A DNA stretch of 64,000 nucleotides from Picochlorum sp. 'celeri' (Eukaryota > Chlorophyta > Trebouxiophyceae): positions 62,001-126,000 of the forward strand of contig JAACMV010000022.1 of NCBI GenBank assembly GCA_010909725.1. Direction: 5' to 3'. Below, one piece after another: positions 52,694-63,432 of this stretch (the first letter of the stretch is position 1; each line of letters starts with the position of its first letter). The notes under the pieces are model-generated. The model was not told the DNA's origin. It searched no databases and saw only the letters and a list, made by a program, of their open reading frames with translations. The position numbers were made by a program, and so were the translations under genes.

Positions 52694-53188
52694 ATGATGA
52701 AACAGTATTTCTTTGTTGCAGCCTTGCTGATCTCAGCAATCATCCTGCCACAGCAGGCTCTGGGCGCTTCTCTCAAGAAAACAACAGTCAAAAAGGGAGA
52801 TTGTAGCCAGGTTGCTAAGAATGATGTTCGAGTATATGTGCATTACACTGGAACGCTCGAAGATGGAACAAAGTACGCTGAGCGACGATGGTGCCTCTGA
52901 TCCTTCGAACGGAGACTGATTGATGTCCTTGTCTTGTTGTTGTACAGGTTTGATTCCAGTCATGATCGTAAGACACCGCTGTCTTTCCCAGTGGGGCATG
53001 GATACGTGATTGAAGGATGGGAGAAGGGTGTTTTGGGAATGTGTGTTGGGGAGCAACGAAAGTTGGTGATTCCTCCTGAATTGGGTTATGGAGATCGTGG
53101 GGCTGGAGATGTGATTCCTCCTGGAGCTACACTGTATTTCGATCTTGAACTTGTCAAGATTGAGGAACTGGAGAAGACGAGTGATTAA
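52694..53188 (+). CDS. secretory-pathway FKBP-type peptidyl-prolyl isomerase
   Basis: Two exons: 52694-52872 and 52948-53188, intron 75 bp; 139 residues. N-terminal signal peptide [24 protein letters not shown], then a single FKBP domain: [62 protein letters not shown] and [17 protein letters not shown], with the binding-site aromatic and Asp residues in place. It resembles FKBP2/FKBP13 of the ER but lacks a KDEL-like tail (ends KTSD), so it may be secreted or retained otherwise. It would catalyse prolyl isomerisation during folding. Confidence 0.92.
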
Positions 53189-53228
53189 ATAAAAAAGATC
53201 AAATTGCATTCTTTGTAACGTGAATCAG

Positions 53229-55085
53229 TCAACTCAATCTTTGCATTCTTCTCGTGTTTCCGAGACTTGATGGCTTTGAAATATAGTCAGTGTTGTTATT
53301 TTGTAACACTCGGGCGCTTTTTAGAGCCGCAAGCTCCTTCTCTGCAGTTTCCAATCGTGCTCGAAGGTGGGCTGAGGAGCTGGGCTCAACATGTCGCTTT
53401 GCTTGCCCAAGAGTGATTTCAGTCACACCCTTGCCAAAATTCAATGTGGAAAGTGTTTCACTGACAGACGTTTCCTCCGGAGAGCAATGAACAAACATCA
53501 TTGACTTTGCATTGCCTGACAGCGAGTCACTCAAGAGGCTTGTCAACTTTGAATCCCTGAAAGGAATGTGGTCGCGTTTCTCCGCAAGGGCTTGCATGAC
53601 CGTCCCAAGGGCACTCAGGCTCTTGTTTATATGCTGTGCTTCTGTCAGGCGGACTCCCTGTGCTCCACTCCTGCTTACTCTTTCAGAACCTGCCAAATCA
53701 ATCAGGTTGAGGCATCCTCGTGACCTTGCTTGCGTGGTGCGATTATACCCATCGACCATGACAGTTAAAATTTGATGGGATCTGGATGACCTCTCGTTCA
53801 TGTTTGTCGCTCCTACAGACCGATTCAGATCCCCCAGGTCAAGCAGGTGAGCCACATCATCTGCATTAGATACATCAACTTGGGTTGCATCAGGCACATT
53901 TGATCCGCTGGTTTTGGTAGCAACTAGCTTCAAAATTTTATCGGTATCTTCTGAGAGAAGATCGCGTATGCTTTCGTTATAAATTTCGAGGAGTTGTACT
54001 TTGAATGTAAACTCCTCCTCCTCACTCCGCTCTTCTTGCAGATGGAAGAGATCACGAATAGCTCTCACGTTGATCCCGGGGTCATCTTTTTGCCCTGACA
54101 TTGTGTGCGTTTTGCCAGATCCAGTCTGCCCGTATGCAAAAATGCACACACTGTATCCATCTAGGACAGAATTGATGAGAGGCTTTGCCTCCATGTATAT
54201 GGCTTCCTGCGTGGCCTCTTGGCCGAAGACGCGGTCAAACTTAAACTGCATCCATTTTCTATGTTTATTGCTATATACAGCCATAGTGCCTTCGTCCTCA
54301 TCGTACTCAATGACGGATGGCGATGCATCTCCGGTGACTCCTTGTGGCCTTACACGAGTGTACACACGAATGTTGCCCCTGAGATCCTGAATCATCTCAT
54401 GCAGTTCCCTGTTTTCCTTGATCATACTTTTATATTTGGATCGGACCAAGGAAAGCTGCATCAATTCATCTTTCGCATTTTCGAGCTCAGATTCTAGCTG
54501 ATTGCACCTTTTACTCATGTCCAACTGTATGGATGCCATTTCCCCCTCTCGAACCTCCAACTCTCGTCTCAGGTCACCAATCGTACTCTCATACAAATCC
54601 TTCAGTTCTGTGGTCATAGCATATTGTTCGACAGCAAGCCCTGCCCGATCACGCTCTCGCTCCTGTTCCAGCTCATCCACCCTCCTGTTCAGCTTCACAG
54701 ACAAAGTCCTCATCTCATCCACAGCCCTCACCAATTGGTTCTTCTCTGCTTCTCTCCGCATCAACTCTTCTTCATACTCTCGTGTCAATCGCGCAACGGC
54801 CTGCTCAACAGCTGGCCCGACCACATCCAAGGCCACATCCAACTCTACAGAGGTTGATACCGCATCCACCGATTGCCCACCCATCATCCGGGTCTCCATG
54901 ATGCCCCTGCATGATTCCATCAAATACTCTACGTCTGATCTGCTACGACATTGAGATACCAGTCTCTCAGCCAGAGAGTGCACGTCAAGACTGGCTTCAG
55001 CCTGGGTTTCAGCGCCAACGACCAACGGCGTTCCGACCCCCTCACCCCTTTCCTCAAAAGGCTCTTCCTTGATGCAAATATCCAT
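53229..55085 (-). CDS. kinesin-14, C-terminal motor
   Basis: 618 residues from ATG 55085 (MDICIKEEP). Coiled coil at about 100-230, then the neck and motor: GNIRVYTRVRP, P-loop YGQTGSGKTHTMSG (about residue 318), switch I NERSSRSHQIL, switch II LIDLAGSERVSR, and NKSLSALGTVMQALA. A C-terminal motor directly after an LRGNIRVYxRVRP neck marks the minus-end-directed kinesin-14 group, which acts in spindle organisation or organelle transport. The frame upstream stays open to an ATG at 55451, but a strong donor (GTGAGT near 55320) and acceptor (TTTCTTTCAG near 55213) suggest a 5' UTR intron instead. Confidence 0.92.
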   Translation of the reverse strand: MDICIKEEPFEERGEGVGTPLVVGAETQAEASLDVHSLAERLVSQCRSRSDVEYLMESCRGIMETRMMGGQSVDAVSTSVELDVALDVVGPAVEQAVARLTREYEEELMRREAEKNQLVRAVDEMRTLSVKLNRRVDELEQERERDRAGLAVEQYAMTTELKDLYESTIGDLRRELEVREGEMASIQLDMSKRCNQLESELENAKDELMQLSLVRSKYKSMIKENRELHEMIQDLRGNIRVYTRVRPQGVTGDASPSVIEYDEDEGTMAVYSNKHRKWMQFKFDRVFGQEATQEAIYMEAKPLINSVLDGYSVCIFAYGQTGSGKTHTMSGQKDDPGINVRAIRDLFHLQEERSEEEEFTFKVQLLEIYNESIRDLLSEDTDKILKLVATKTSGSNVPDATQVDVSNADDVAHLLDLGDLNRSVGATNMNERSSRSHQILTVMVDGYNRTTQARSRGCLNLIDLAGSERVSRSGAQGVRLTEAQHINKSLSALGTVMQALAEKRDHIPFRDSKLTSLLSDSLSGNAKSMMFVHCSPEETSVSETLSTLNFGKGVTEITLGQAKRHVEPSSSAHLRARLETAEKELAALKSARVLQNNNTDYISKPSSLGNTRRMQRLS

Positions 55086-55664
55086 CTTTTTAGAAATTCC
55101 TACAGTGCAAGATAGGTCCAAAGAGCGACACAGAGAGACAAACTGAAAAGCAACGACATTGTCACATCGACCCTTCGTACCAGGACATATCCCCTTGAAC
55201 GGATTCAGACACTGAAAGAAATGTTTCAAAAATATAAAACCAATCAATAAAAGTAGTATACGGAATGGGTACGCATTCGTTGGCAAGTAGATTCTTGCAT
55301 GTGCTATTCTGAACTCACGCATGGTCTGACCTATTGAATGCGGTCGTTGATAGGAGTCATTGCATTTGCCACGGTGCTCGTATAATTCTTCGGTCAAGCA
55401 ATGGTTTCTGCCGGACACAGCCACCATGGTGCTATGTAGCATCGATCGCATCGATCAAGTGGGCATTATGATCCACATTGACGCATTAAAATGTGATTAC
55501 AATTGGTATAGTTTCTGTTGTAGTGACCTGTATCACCATTCGGAGCCAGAGGTCTGGGGAATACGACGAGTGCATGACATGCAAAGTGTCTTTGCTATTG
55601 CTAAAATTGCCACGTCTGCCGTCATTGAGTACCAGGGGGCTCTGAAAAATTTAAATATCTAACC
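55086..55664. other. divergent intergenic region between kinesin-14 and UTP14
   Basis: Minus strand probably contains the spliced kinesin leader. Near 55440 there is the repeat ATCGATCGCATCGATC. Nothing else is supported. Confidence 0.5.
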
Positions 55665-58644
55665 ATGGTGAACAAAGGCAAGCGTGTGGGGTCTATAGCA
55701 GGGGCCAAGAAGCAGAAGAAGAAGTTTAAGCGAGCTGTGGAGAAGGCACAGGCGGACGAGTTGGATATTCGCAAGGATGATGTGTTTGAAGCGGATGCTG
55801 TGGATGCCGACGAAGATGTGCATGCGTATCGATATGATGTACGTGGTATTGTGGGCCATTGCTGCCGCTGCTGCTGATGTGTTGATGTGTTTTTTTGGGT
55901 ATGTCCTTGCAGGATGTTGACAACTATGAATACGAATTGCCAGAGGACTTTGAGGACGAGGAGATTGATGAAGATGAAGCGTTCAACTCCGAAGATGAGC
56001 AACTGTATGGTCATTTATTCTCCAAAAAAAAGTACTCGGAATCGGAAGGGTCCGAATCGGAAGAAGAGCCCAGTGAGGGCCATGCCGCATTTGATGCGCT
56101 GGCAAGTGATGACGAGGAATGGCCTGAAGAAGAAGATTGGGATGATGCTGGAAGGCAGAATTTCCATCTTGGTGAGAATAATCTAGATACAGCTGATACA
56201 GGGCGTCGGAAAGATGAGAGTGATGATGATGATGATGATGGTGCATCCATGGGAGGAGACTCCTCTGATGAGGGTCTCGTGACCGAGGCATACCCCGAGT
56301 CTGTATTTGCAATGTCGAATAAAGGTATGTGTTGGATCAGTTCATGTGTATCTAGGAGACGGAGTTCTTTTCCCTGATATACTGGACGCTATAATCAAAT
56401 AGCTGCGCCACATGGTATCATGGGCAGATGGCTCCGTATATTGATGCCTGATTATATACAGGCTGTGAGACGTCGTGTCGTATCATGGTTTATACAATCA
56501 GCGATAGCATATATACTCAAAGTATTCTTTTTTTGAATATTGTAGAAGGAGAAAAACTCTCTGTGGATGATTTGATTGCCAGTCTTGGCAGTTCCAGGAC
56601 AAAGCTTGGAGTTGCTAGAAAATCATTGGACAGGTTGGGAAAAAAGGCAGTCCCACTGGATGCTCCCCTTCCGGGCCCAATTCAGGCACGGCAAGAGAGA
56701 AAGGCTGCATATGATGAATCGAAAAAGGATATTCAGAAATGGATGCCACTTGTGAAGGCCCATAGAGAGGCTCCCACATTGAAGTTTTCATCAGATAAGA
56801 ATCTGGTTACGAATACAGTGAGTGTTGCTGGGATAGCGTCCAAGCACCAGCCTGAGACAAAAATGGAATCAGAAGTTGCGGCTTTGTTAAATGCTGCCAA
56901 TGCTGAAACTGCAGGTGCTGTGGCTGAATCAGAGGATGCATTAGCCATGAGAATGCTGAATGCGGAGGAAGCAAAAGCACGAAGAGATGAGCTTGCAAAG
57001 ATGAGGGCTTTGCTGTTTTATCATGAAGTGAAAGCCAAGCGACTGAAAAAGATCAAAAGTAAAGAGTATCGTCGACGGATGAAAAAGGCAGATAAGAAGA
57101 AAATGGAGACTGGAGCACAAGACATGTTGGTTGGTGAGGAGGAATTGCAAGCCCAACGAGAAGAGGCTGAATACGAGCGAGCAAAGGAGCGTCTCACCCT
57201 GAAGCATAAAAACACATCAAGATTTATTAGAAGGGCCATCAAGAGAGGGTCTCAGCATGCGCCAGACGAGGGAACTCGTGCAGTGATCTCAGAGCAGTTG
57301 CGATTAGGGGAAGAAATTCGTAGAAAAGTGAATGCACTTCCCAGTGGGAAGGACTCTTCGAGTGACTCGTCTGATGATGATGATGGTGAGAGCAGTGATG
57401 ATGATAGGAGAGAGGAGAGGGCATCTAGAAAAATTCAAGCTGCTGCGAGGGAAATTCTAGATGATGATGGCAACAATGGCCAGCAGCAGGAGAAGGGACT
57501 TTTATCACTGCCATTCATGAAACGGGCCATGGAAAAGAAAAGGGAGGAAGCGAAGAAACAAGCTCAGCAGATTGTAGATGTTCCAGAAAGGAATGCAACA
57601 GTGAACGGGCGAAAGTCTTTTGGAGCTGCTGGTGGTGGTGGCAACAAGCTTGGTGGGGATGACCTAGATCATGTTTGTGCTGAGCTTGACTCTTCCGATG
57701 AGGAAGAGGATGCTGAGGCCAAGCACGCCCGCCTCACTAAAAATATAGGAAGTAGTAGATTAGATCAAACTGATGAAGAGTCAGTGGATAGAATTGAGGT
57801 GTCAATGGATCAACTACCAGATATGCCACCACCAAAGAGGCGGCCAACCCAAGTTTCCATGGCAGGCATCACCATTAAAAGTCCCTCTGAGAAATCAAAG
57901 GTGGCAGAGAAAGATACGACAAAGGCCTTCGTAGCATCAAAAAAGTTCAAAGGCCATCGAGAAGGATACGTGTTCACCAATGGGAGTCGAGGAGTTGGCT
58001 ACTACAAGGACGAGGAAGCACCGAGTGGGCAACATGCCACTGCAAAAAAGAGTCACGTCCAAAAGCCTTCAGCTCGTTCACGCGACCCAAAAGCTATGAG
58101 TACACAGAAAGAGTTGATATCAAAAGCCTTTGCTGGGGATGATGTTGTGAAGGAATTCAAAGATTCAAAACAAGAAGAAGTTGAAGGTGAGCTGCCACAA
58201 GAGGAGGTTCCAGGACAACTGCCTGGGTGGGGGACGTGGGCAAGTCAAACGAAAGAGCCTAAATGGGTCCAAGAGGCCAAGGCCAAAGCTGAGGCTAAGA
58301 AAAAAGCAGCAGCACGATCTCGGCGGGACGCCAATATGGACTATGTTGTCATATCAGAAAAGTGGGACGTCAAAAGCTCAAAGTACAAGACACAACGCGT
58401 GCCATATCCATTTGACTCAAAGGAAACGTATGAAAGATCCATGCGGCAACCTCTTGGAAAGGAGTTCAACACAGTTGAATCATTCAGAAATCTGACGCGT
58501 CCATCTGTTGTCAAAGATAACGGTGTCATCATTCAGCCCCTCAAGTACAGTGAAAAAGTGGCACGTCACAAGGATGCCAATCCTTCTCGTGCCCACGGGA
58601 TCATGTCTGTTGCGGGAGGCATGGCTCAACGATCTAAAAAGTAA
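55665..58644 (+). CDS. UTP14: UTP14, small-subunit processome protein
   Basis: Nucleolar protein needed for 18S rRNA maturation; it activates the DEAH helicase DHR1. Three exons: 55665-55838, 55913-56324 and 56546-58644; 894 residues. The second intron is 221 bp, longer than most here. An acidic N-terminal half includes a run of seven Asp near 56220. Family features are SIYTQ-free helical segments such as PGPIQARQERKAAYDESKKDIQKWMPLVKAHREAPTLKF, KRLKKIKSKEYRR, LTLKHKNTSRFIRRAIKRG, and the C-terminal PGWGTWASQTKEP with RVPYPFDSKETYERSMRQPLGKEFNT. The WGxW motif and the terminal block are diagnostic for UTP14. Confidence 0.94.
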
Positions 58645-58709
58645 CACGAATATATATACATCATATAATAGTAGAATGTAAATGTACATTGTTTGAAATC
58701 ATCTCCGAG

Positions 58710-59758
58710 TCATGCTGCTAGCTCTACCGTCTCAAATTCCTCTGTTTCAGTAGCCGATGAAAACTCTTTCCCTGCCTTCTCCATCGCATCCTCATCTGTC
58801 TCATCTGGGATGTAATCATGTAGAGGCGTGGTTGGCAGAAGGAAAATGGGACTCAATACGATGAACACTGCAAATGCAAGAAGGATGGGTAGCGTTTCCA
58901 GTGCATAAAACAATGTCTGGTTCTCTGTCAAACCCCCAGGATCTGGATACTTCACAGCAGACTGTGTGAACTCGACAAACCTGAACACATTTCTTATTGT
59001 GATAAAAAATATCACCCCATACACGCCCAGAAATAGCCACTTGTGCGCCTTGTATCCCCTAAATTTATTGTCTTTATGCCTCTGAATCCAGACAGCAAGA
59101 AGCGTAAATAGGCAAAATGAAACCAGCTGCAATCCCAGTCCAGCAACGGTAATCCAACTTCCCAGCTTGACAGTCGACACGACAGGATCCCCGCTACTCT
59201 TTTGCGTAGCCCAAATGGAAATTCCTACGGCTTGTACGATGAGAGCAAACAGATCCAAGCCCACAAATCCCCATGAAATTGCTTTTGGTTTGAGAAACTT
59301 GCTCTTTGTGTGCATCTTGGCAATAGTTGATATTTTACCAACAGTTGTATACGACGCAGCTTGCAGCACATTCGGAGACAAGACAATCAAACATTGCATC
59401 GCAACATATGCACTGAACAAAGACGCCTGTCCACTATTCTTCACCATCCAAATCATAGCAACATATCCACCAGCTTCTGCAAGAGCTGTCAGAACTACCA
59501 AAAGCATGAACCATGCGTTTCGGTTTCGTTTATATATCAATTGAGCCGTAACAATCAATGCAGCAGCATAATATAACCCTGTGGCTGTCCCAGCCAAGGC
59601 CAGACTCGGAAAGTACCCAAAATACTGTTCCACCTGTAGCCCAATACAAATACGTGTCAGAGAAACATGCGATCCATACACCCACCAGGCCACTCTTGAA
59701 AGCGACAGAAACGCACTGTTAAACTATCTACGTCATATTCAAGAGTAGAGTTGCTCAT
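58710..59758 (-). CDS. RTA1-like seven-helix membrane protein
   Basis: Two exons: 59758-59717 (14 codons) and 59633-58710 with an 83-bp intron; 321 residues. The junction gives MSNSTLEYDVDSLTVEQYFGYFPSLA, like the Y-G-Y-x-P-S start of fungal RTA1/lipid-translocating-exporter proteins. About seven hydrophobic helices follow, with LTALAEAGGYVAMIW, LIVLSPNVLQAASYTTVGKI, GLDLFALIVQAVG, IRNVFRFVEF and ETLPILLAFAVFIVLSP, which keep the family's E-x-x-G-Y, A-P-x-L-x-A-A-x-Y and R-x-x-F-R-x-x-E marks. The tail is acidic. RTA1 proteins confer sterol or lipid stress resistance in yeast and are mainly fungal, so transfer is possible. Confidence 0.75.
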
Positions 59759-60279
59759 TGTTGATCCAATTCTTATTATATTCTCTGGACTGATCTACAA
59801 GCACAATCCAATCCGGGATTCGTTTCTTCGCTTATTTTCTTTTTCTCCTCTGATTCATATTATTCTATGCATCTCTAAGATGAATTATCGTTTCTAAATC
59901 ATACTAATGATCACAAGATATATTTATTCTTTTGAAACGCGCGAGGTATACGTGTGTGGTTTGGGCAAGTCGCCAAGGCACCCCCGCGTCCTCAGCAGGA
60001 AGCGCGCGCTTTAATGCATAGATCTAGATCGATCTACCACGATATCGTGATTTTGATGGACGAGGACGCATACAAGTCAGATATATGGATGGTCTATTTC
60101 ATGCATACAGATATCTGAGCTGGGTATACGTGAGATGACGTGACCTGACCTGACGTCACGTAACCACATTTGAGGTGTGTGTAGACTACATAATGTAGTG
60201 GATGCGAAATGGTCTCTTCGGTGCGAGACTTGATCAGATATCTGAACTAGGAAAATTCGGGCATTTATTTTATGTATGA
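59759..60279. promoter_or_regulatory. divergent promoter region with ACGT-core and palindromic sites
   Basis: Between the RTA1-like gene and SOD. Perfect palindromes: AGCGCGCGCT (60001-60010), TAGATCGATCTA (60025-60036), CACGATATCGTG (60038-60049), and the CRE/bZIP consensus TGACGTCA (60151-60158). A half-variant TGACGTGA precedes it at 60136-60143. Binding by a bZIP factor is expected from known bZIP specificity; the rest is position-based inference. Confidence 0.55.
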
Positions 60280-61038
60280 ATGAATAGTGTGTCCACCACC
60301 ATGCGAATCAACCTATGCCATTTAGGGGGTCTGCTTCTTTGTCTCCTCAGCGCCTGTGCTGCTGGAGAACCGGAGACAACATACGAGTTTTCGCTGCCAC
60401 CACTCCCGTATGCCTATACTGCGTTGGAAGAATACATAAGTAATAGTACAATGACATTTCACCATGATAAGCATCATCAGGCGTACGTAAATAACTTGAA
60501 TGATGCTTTGAAACCGTATCCCTGGCTTCAAGGTGTTTCGCTCGAAGCACTCAATGCAATGGTCGGGACGGGCATGCTTCCAGAGGAGATTGAATCTGCT
60601 GTTCGAAACAATGGAGGGGGGCATTGGAACCATAGTTTCTTTTGGAGAATCATGATGGAGCCGACGAATGCCACACATGGTCCAAGTGGAGAACTTGAGA
60701 GTGCCATTGTTGAAACATTTGGGTCGCTTGAGGGTTTGAAGGAGGAATTCAATGCCAAAGCATCTACAAGATTTGGTTCTGGATGGGCCTGGCTTATCAA
60801 GACGCCATCAGGGGCGCTCAAAGTAACTTCAACACCTAATCAGGACAACCCACTCATGCCTCGATCAGTTGTAGGAGAGGTTGGCAATCCTCTGCTTGCC
60901 CTGGATGTGTGGGAGCATGCATATTATCTCGATTATCAAAACAAAAGGGGAGATTATATCAATAATTGGTGGAATTTGGTAAATTGGGCAGAGGCTGAAA
61001 GAATCTTTCTGGAGAGTTATATGCCATACTCGCAGTGA
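60280..61038 (+). CDS. secreted manganese superoxide dismutase
   Basis: 252 residues, one exon. Signal peptide MNSVSTTMRINLCHLGGLLLCLLSACAAGE (an inner ATG at 60301 also works), so the enzyme enters the secretory pathway rather than plastid or mitochondrion. Metal ligands are all present: HHDKHHQAY, GGGHWNHSFFW, and DVWEHAYYLDY. The TPNQDNPLM segment with Gln is typical of the Mn rather than the Fe form. Three N-glycosylation sequons (NST, NHS, NAT). It would detoxify superoxide at the cell surface or in the ER lumen. Confidence 0.92.
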   Translation: MNSVSTTMRINLCHLGGLLLCLLSACAAGEPETTYEFSLPPLPYAYTALEEYISNSTMTFHHDKHHQAYVNNLNDALKPYPWLQGVSLEALNAMVGTGMLPEEIESAVRNNGGGHWNHSFFWRIMMEPTNATHGPSGELESAIVETFGSLEGLKEEFNAKASTRFGSGWAWLIKTPSGALKVTSTPNQDNPLMPRSVVGEVGNPLLALDVWEHAYYLDYQNKRGDYINNWWNLVNWAEAERIFLESYMPYSQ

Positions 61039-61343
61039 GTGCCTTTTGTTTTCCATGTTTGCAAACAAATGATCTTCCGCGTGAAAATGGTCCAGGTCGA
61101 TACATTTGCTTGAAGTAATATTGCAGCGAGCTAGGGTCTGTCTTGCACCATTGTTATCTGTATGGATATGCATGTAACAAATCTGTCTTGGTGCTCTTAA
61201 CAACGTTAGTATAGGATTCATGAGTTCAACGTATTCACAAATCAGCATCGCAACGGTTACATGGAGTATAACATGGTTCATTCTTTTCAATCTTTCTGGT
61301 TCTTGCTGGGATTCTTCGATAAAAAAAGTAAAAAAGATGTGGC
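61039..61343. other. intergenic region between convergent genes
   Basis: 3' flanks of SOD and the tandem binding protein. No feature supported. Confidence 0.5.
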
Positions 61344-63161
61344 TCATACATGGACTGCTTGCAACACCACAAATACTAGCACCCACCACAGGGCATGGAT
61401 GCAGGACTGAGCAGCACTCTTGGGTACATTTGGGACCACGTCTGGAAGAATACTGTCAGGATTAAATTGCTTGTTCTTTTCCAAAACAAAGTCTGATATG
61501 GACTCAGAGGTGGTATACAGCTGTGGGTTTGGGTATGCTCCATTGGCATACTCTTGAGACCACTTGATCAGGTCCGACTCTGGATATTTATCCAAGAGCT
61601 GCACCGTTATCGCCGAGAGGGCAGAATATACCGAGTATGGTACACTTGGTGCAACTGCAATGCCGATTGGAAACGCGGCAGACATATCTGCAGAAGCTTG
61701 TTTGAGGCCATCTGCGTCAAAGGACACATTAGAGTCATACAAAAAGCCATCGCATTCGCCATTCGACAACCCTTCAATTGCCTCGCTGGAGGTATTATAG
61801 TATACCAATGTGGCACCGGCAGATTCTGCTTCGTCATTGTATGCCCCTCCATACACCGTGCACAGAGTCTTCCCACTGGCAAATTCCAGCCCTGGCTGTG
61901 GCTCTTGGACATCCATAGATTGCTCGACATAAATGGCTGGGCCTGCTGAAAAGTACATTGGTTGGACAAAGGAATAGTTATTTAATCGGTCTTGAGTGAC
62001 AGAGATATCACCGATACTGATGTCGGCGAGGCCTTGATCCAAGTATGACAGCCGATCTGACAAATTGTCTGTGACGAGCACATCCAGGCAATTGAAATAG
62101 GGACTGTTGCATATCGCCTTTCCAATCTCCACCTCCATACCGGTCCAAGTAGATGTATCTTCTAAAAATGAAGACGTCCCTTGCAGTGATGCAAGTGGCA
62201 TGGGACTTGCTTGATACATGAGAAGTGTGACATTCACAACCCCACTGGCATCCACTGCCTCTCCTCCATCAAAGACGGGTGTCGTCGGCTCCCAAGTCAG
62301 CTCAAATCCATTTTTTGTGCTCATTCCAGTAACAGCATACACCAAATCCATCAGATTATCATTCGCAGGGTATCCATTTGCAACCAGGGTTGTATTCTCA
62401 TACCAGAGTATTTTACTCTTGGGCCCTTCCCACATGGTTGACACAAGACCCACAGTCAAATCGTCAATCAAGTCTTGCGACGCTGTTTTGTTGGTGATGA
62501 TACCAATAGGCTGCTCCGATACTCTATTTCCCACGACGGACAAACCGAGGCTTGTTGCGTAATTTCTACCAACATCCCCTCCAATCATGGCAACGCACTC
62601 CCCATCTTTGAGCTTTTGGACAGCCTCTTTCGAGGTTGCTAAAGACACCACCCTGGACGCGCCAAACACATCCCTCAACGCATTGTTCTTGTTCAAGTAG
62701 TAGTCCTGAACGGCGCACACGGGCTTTCCACGAAGGGTTTCAAACGTCAGATCCGATGATGCATCTGCAACGTACAGCACAGCAGAGGAGGAATAGTAAA
62801 AGGGCTTGATAAAATTATACCGTTCTTCTCTCTCATCAGATCTCGATATCAAACCGATCGCAAAGTCTGCCGTTCCGTTCTCTATAGCCTGGAAAATCTC
62901 CGCAAACTCTCCCACAATCCACTCGTCTCGTGGAACACAGTCCACCAAGGGAGTGTTGTTCACACCGGTGCCAAGCACTTGGCCACTCTCGTTACACATC
63001 CATTCCAAAATCTCAATTTCAAACCCATTCCAATCAGAAGGATTTGGACTGGATGTATTGTAGAATGGATACAAACCCGATCGGGGTATTGCAGGCACGT
63101 ATTGGGCTCTGCAGCCTGACGCGAACAACAGCGCCAACGCGATAATGGGAAAAATCATCAT
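61344..63161 (-). CDS. tandem type-3 solute-binding protein with GPI-type C-terminal signal
   Basis: 605 residues, one exon. Signal peptide MMIFPIIALALLFASGCRAQ. Two bacterial-type SBP_bac_3 (amino-acid-binding, ionotropic-receptor-like) domains follow, at about 25-265 and 300-550. Each shows the family pattern: GFEIEILEWMC then FQAIENGTADFAIGLISRSDEREERYNFIKPFYYSS; and GMEVEIGKAIC then LSYLDQGLADISIGDISVTQDRLNNYSFVQPMYFSAGP, with FASGKTLCTVYG as the hinge. Several NxS/T sequons. It ends in SAAQSCIHALWWVLVFVVLQAVHV: small residues, spacer, then a hydrophobic tail with no cytosolic basic part, as in GPI-anchored proteins. Probably a surface receptor or scavenger of amino acids. No channel or kinase domain is attached. 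Confidence 0.82.
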   Translation of the reverse strand: MMIFPIIALALLFASGCRAQYVPAIPRSGLYPFYNTSSPNPSDWNGFEIEILEWMCNESGQVLGTGVNNTPLVDCVPRDEWIVGEFAEIFQAIENGTADFAIGLISRSDEREERYNFIKPFYYSSSAVLYVADASSDLTFETLRGKPVCAVQDYYLNKNNALRDVFGASRVVSLATSKEAVQKLKDGECVAMIGGDVGRNYATSLGLSVVGNRVSEQPIGIITNKTASQDLIDDLTVGLVSTMWEGPKSKILWYENTTLVANGYPANDNLMDLVYAVTGMSTKNGFELTWEPTTPVFDGGEAVDASGVVNVTLLMYQASPMPLASLQGTSSFLEDTSTWTGMEVEIGKAICNSPYFNCLDVLVTDNLSDRLSYLDQGLADISIGDISVTQDRLNNYSFVQPMYFSAGPAIYVEQSMDVQEPQPGLEFASGKTLCTVYGGAYNDEAESAGATLVYYNTSSEAIEGLSNGECDGFLYDSNVSFDADGLKQASADMSAAFPIGIAVAPSVPYSVYSALSAITVQLLDKYPESDLIKWSQEYANGAYPNPQLYTTSESISDFVLEKNKQFNPDSILPDVVPNVPKSAAQSCIHALWWVLVFVVLQAVHV

Positions 63162-63432
63162 TTCTGATGTTATTTATATATTGAATTAGTAGTAGTTCTG
63201 CATCATGCGAGAAGAAGAATCCATTGTTTTTCATCGGATGGATGACGGATGTCGTAGCGTAATCTGCCAGCAGCACCGCGGTGCTGAGCGCGTCGCTTTT
63301 ACAAAATCTTTCTTGTTGCCATGACACAAAATATCATTACAAAAAATCAGCTGCTCTGTGCCATAACGAACAACTTTACTAATTACAACTGAATAGAACC
63401 ATTCATCAAAAGAATACAACAACAAACACGTT

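Noticed and set aside
55086..55451. Kinesin N-terminal extension to the ATG at 55451
   Set aside because: Contains a strong donor and acceptor, and the translation has a membrane-like segment unlike kinesin-14; a spliced leader is more likely.
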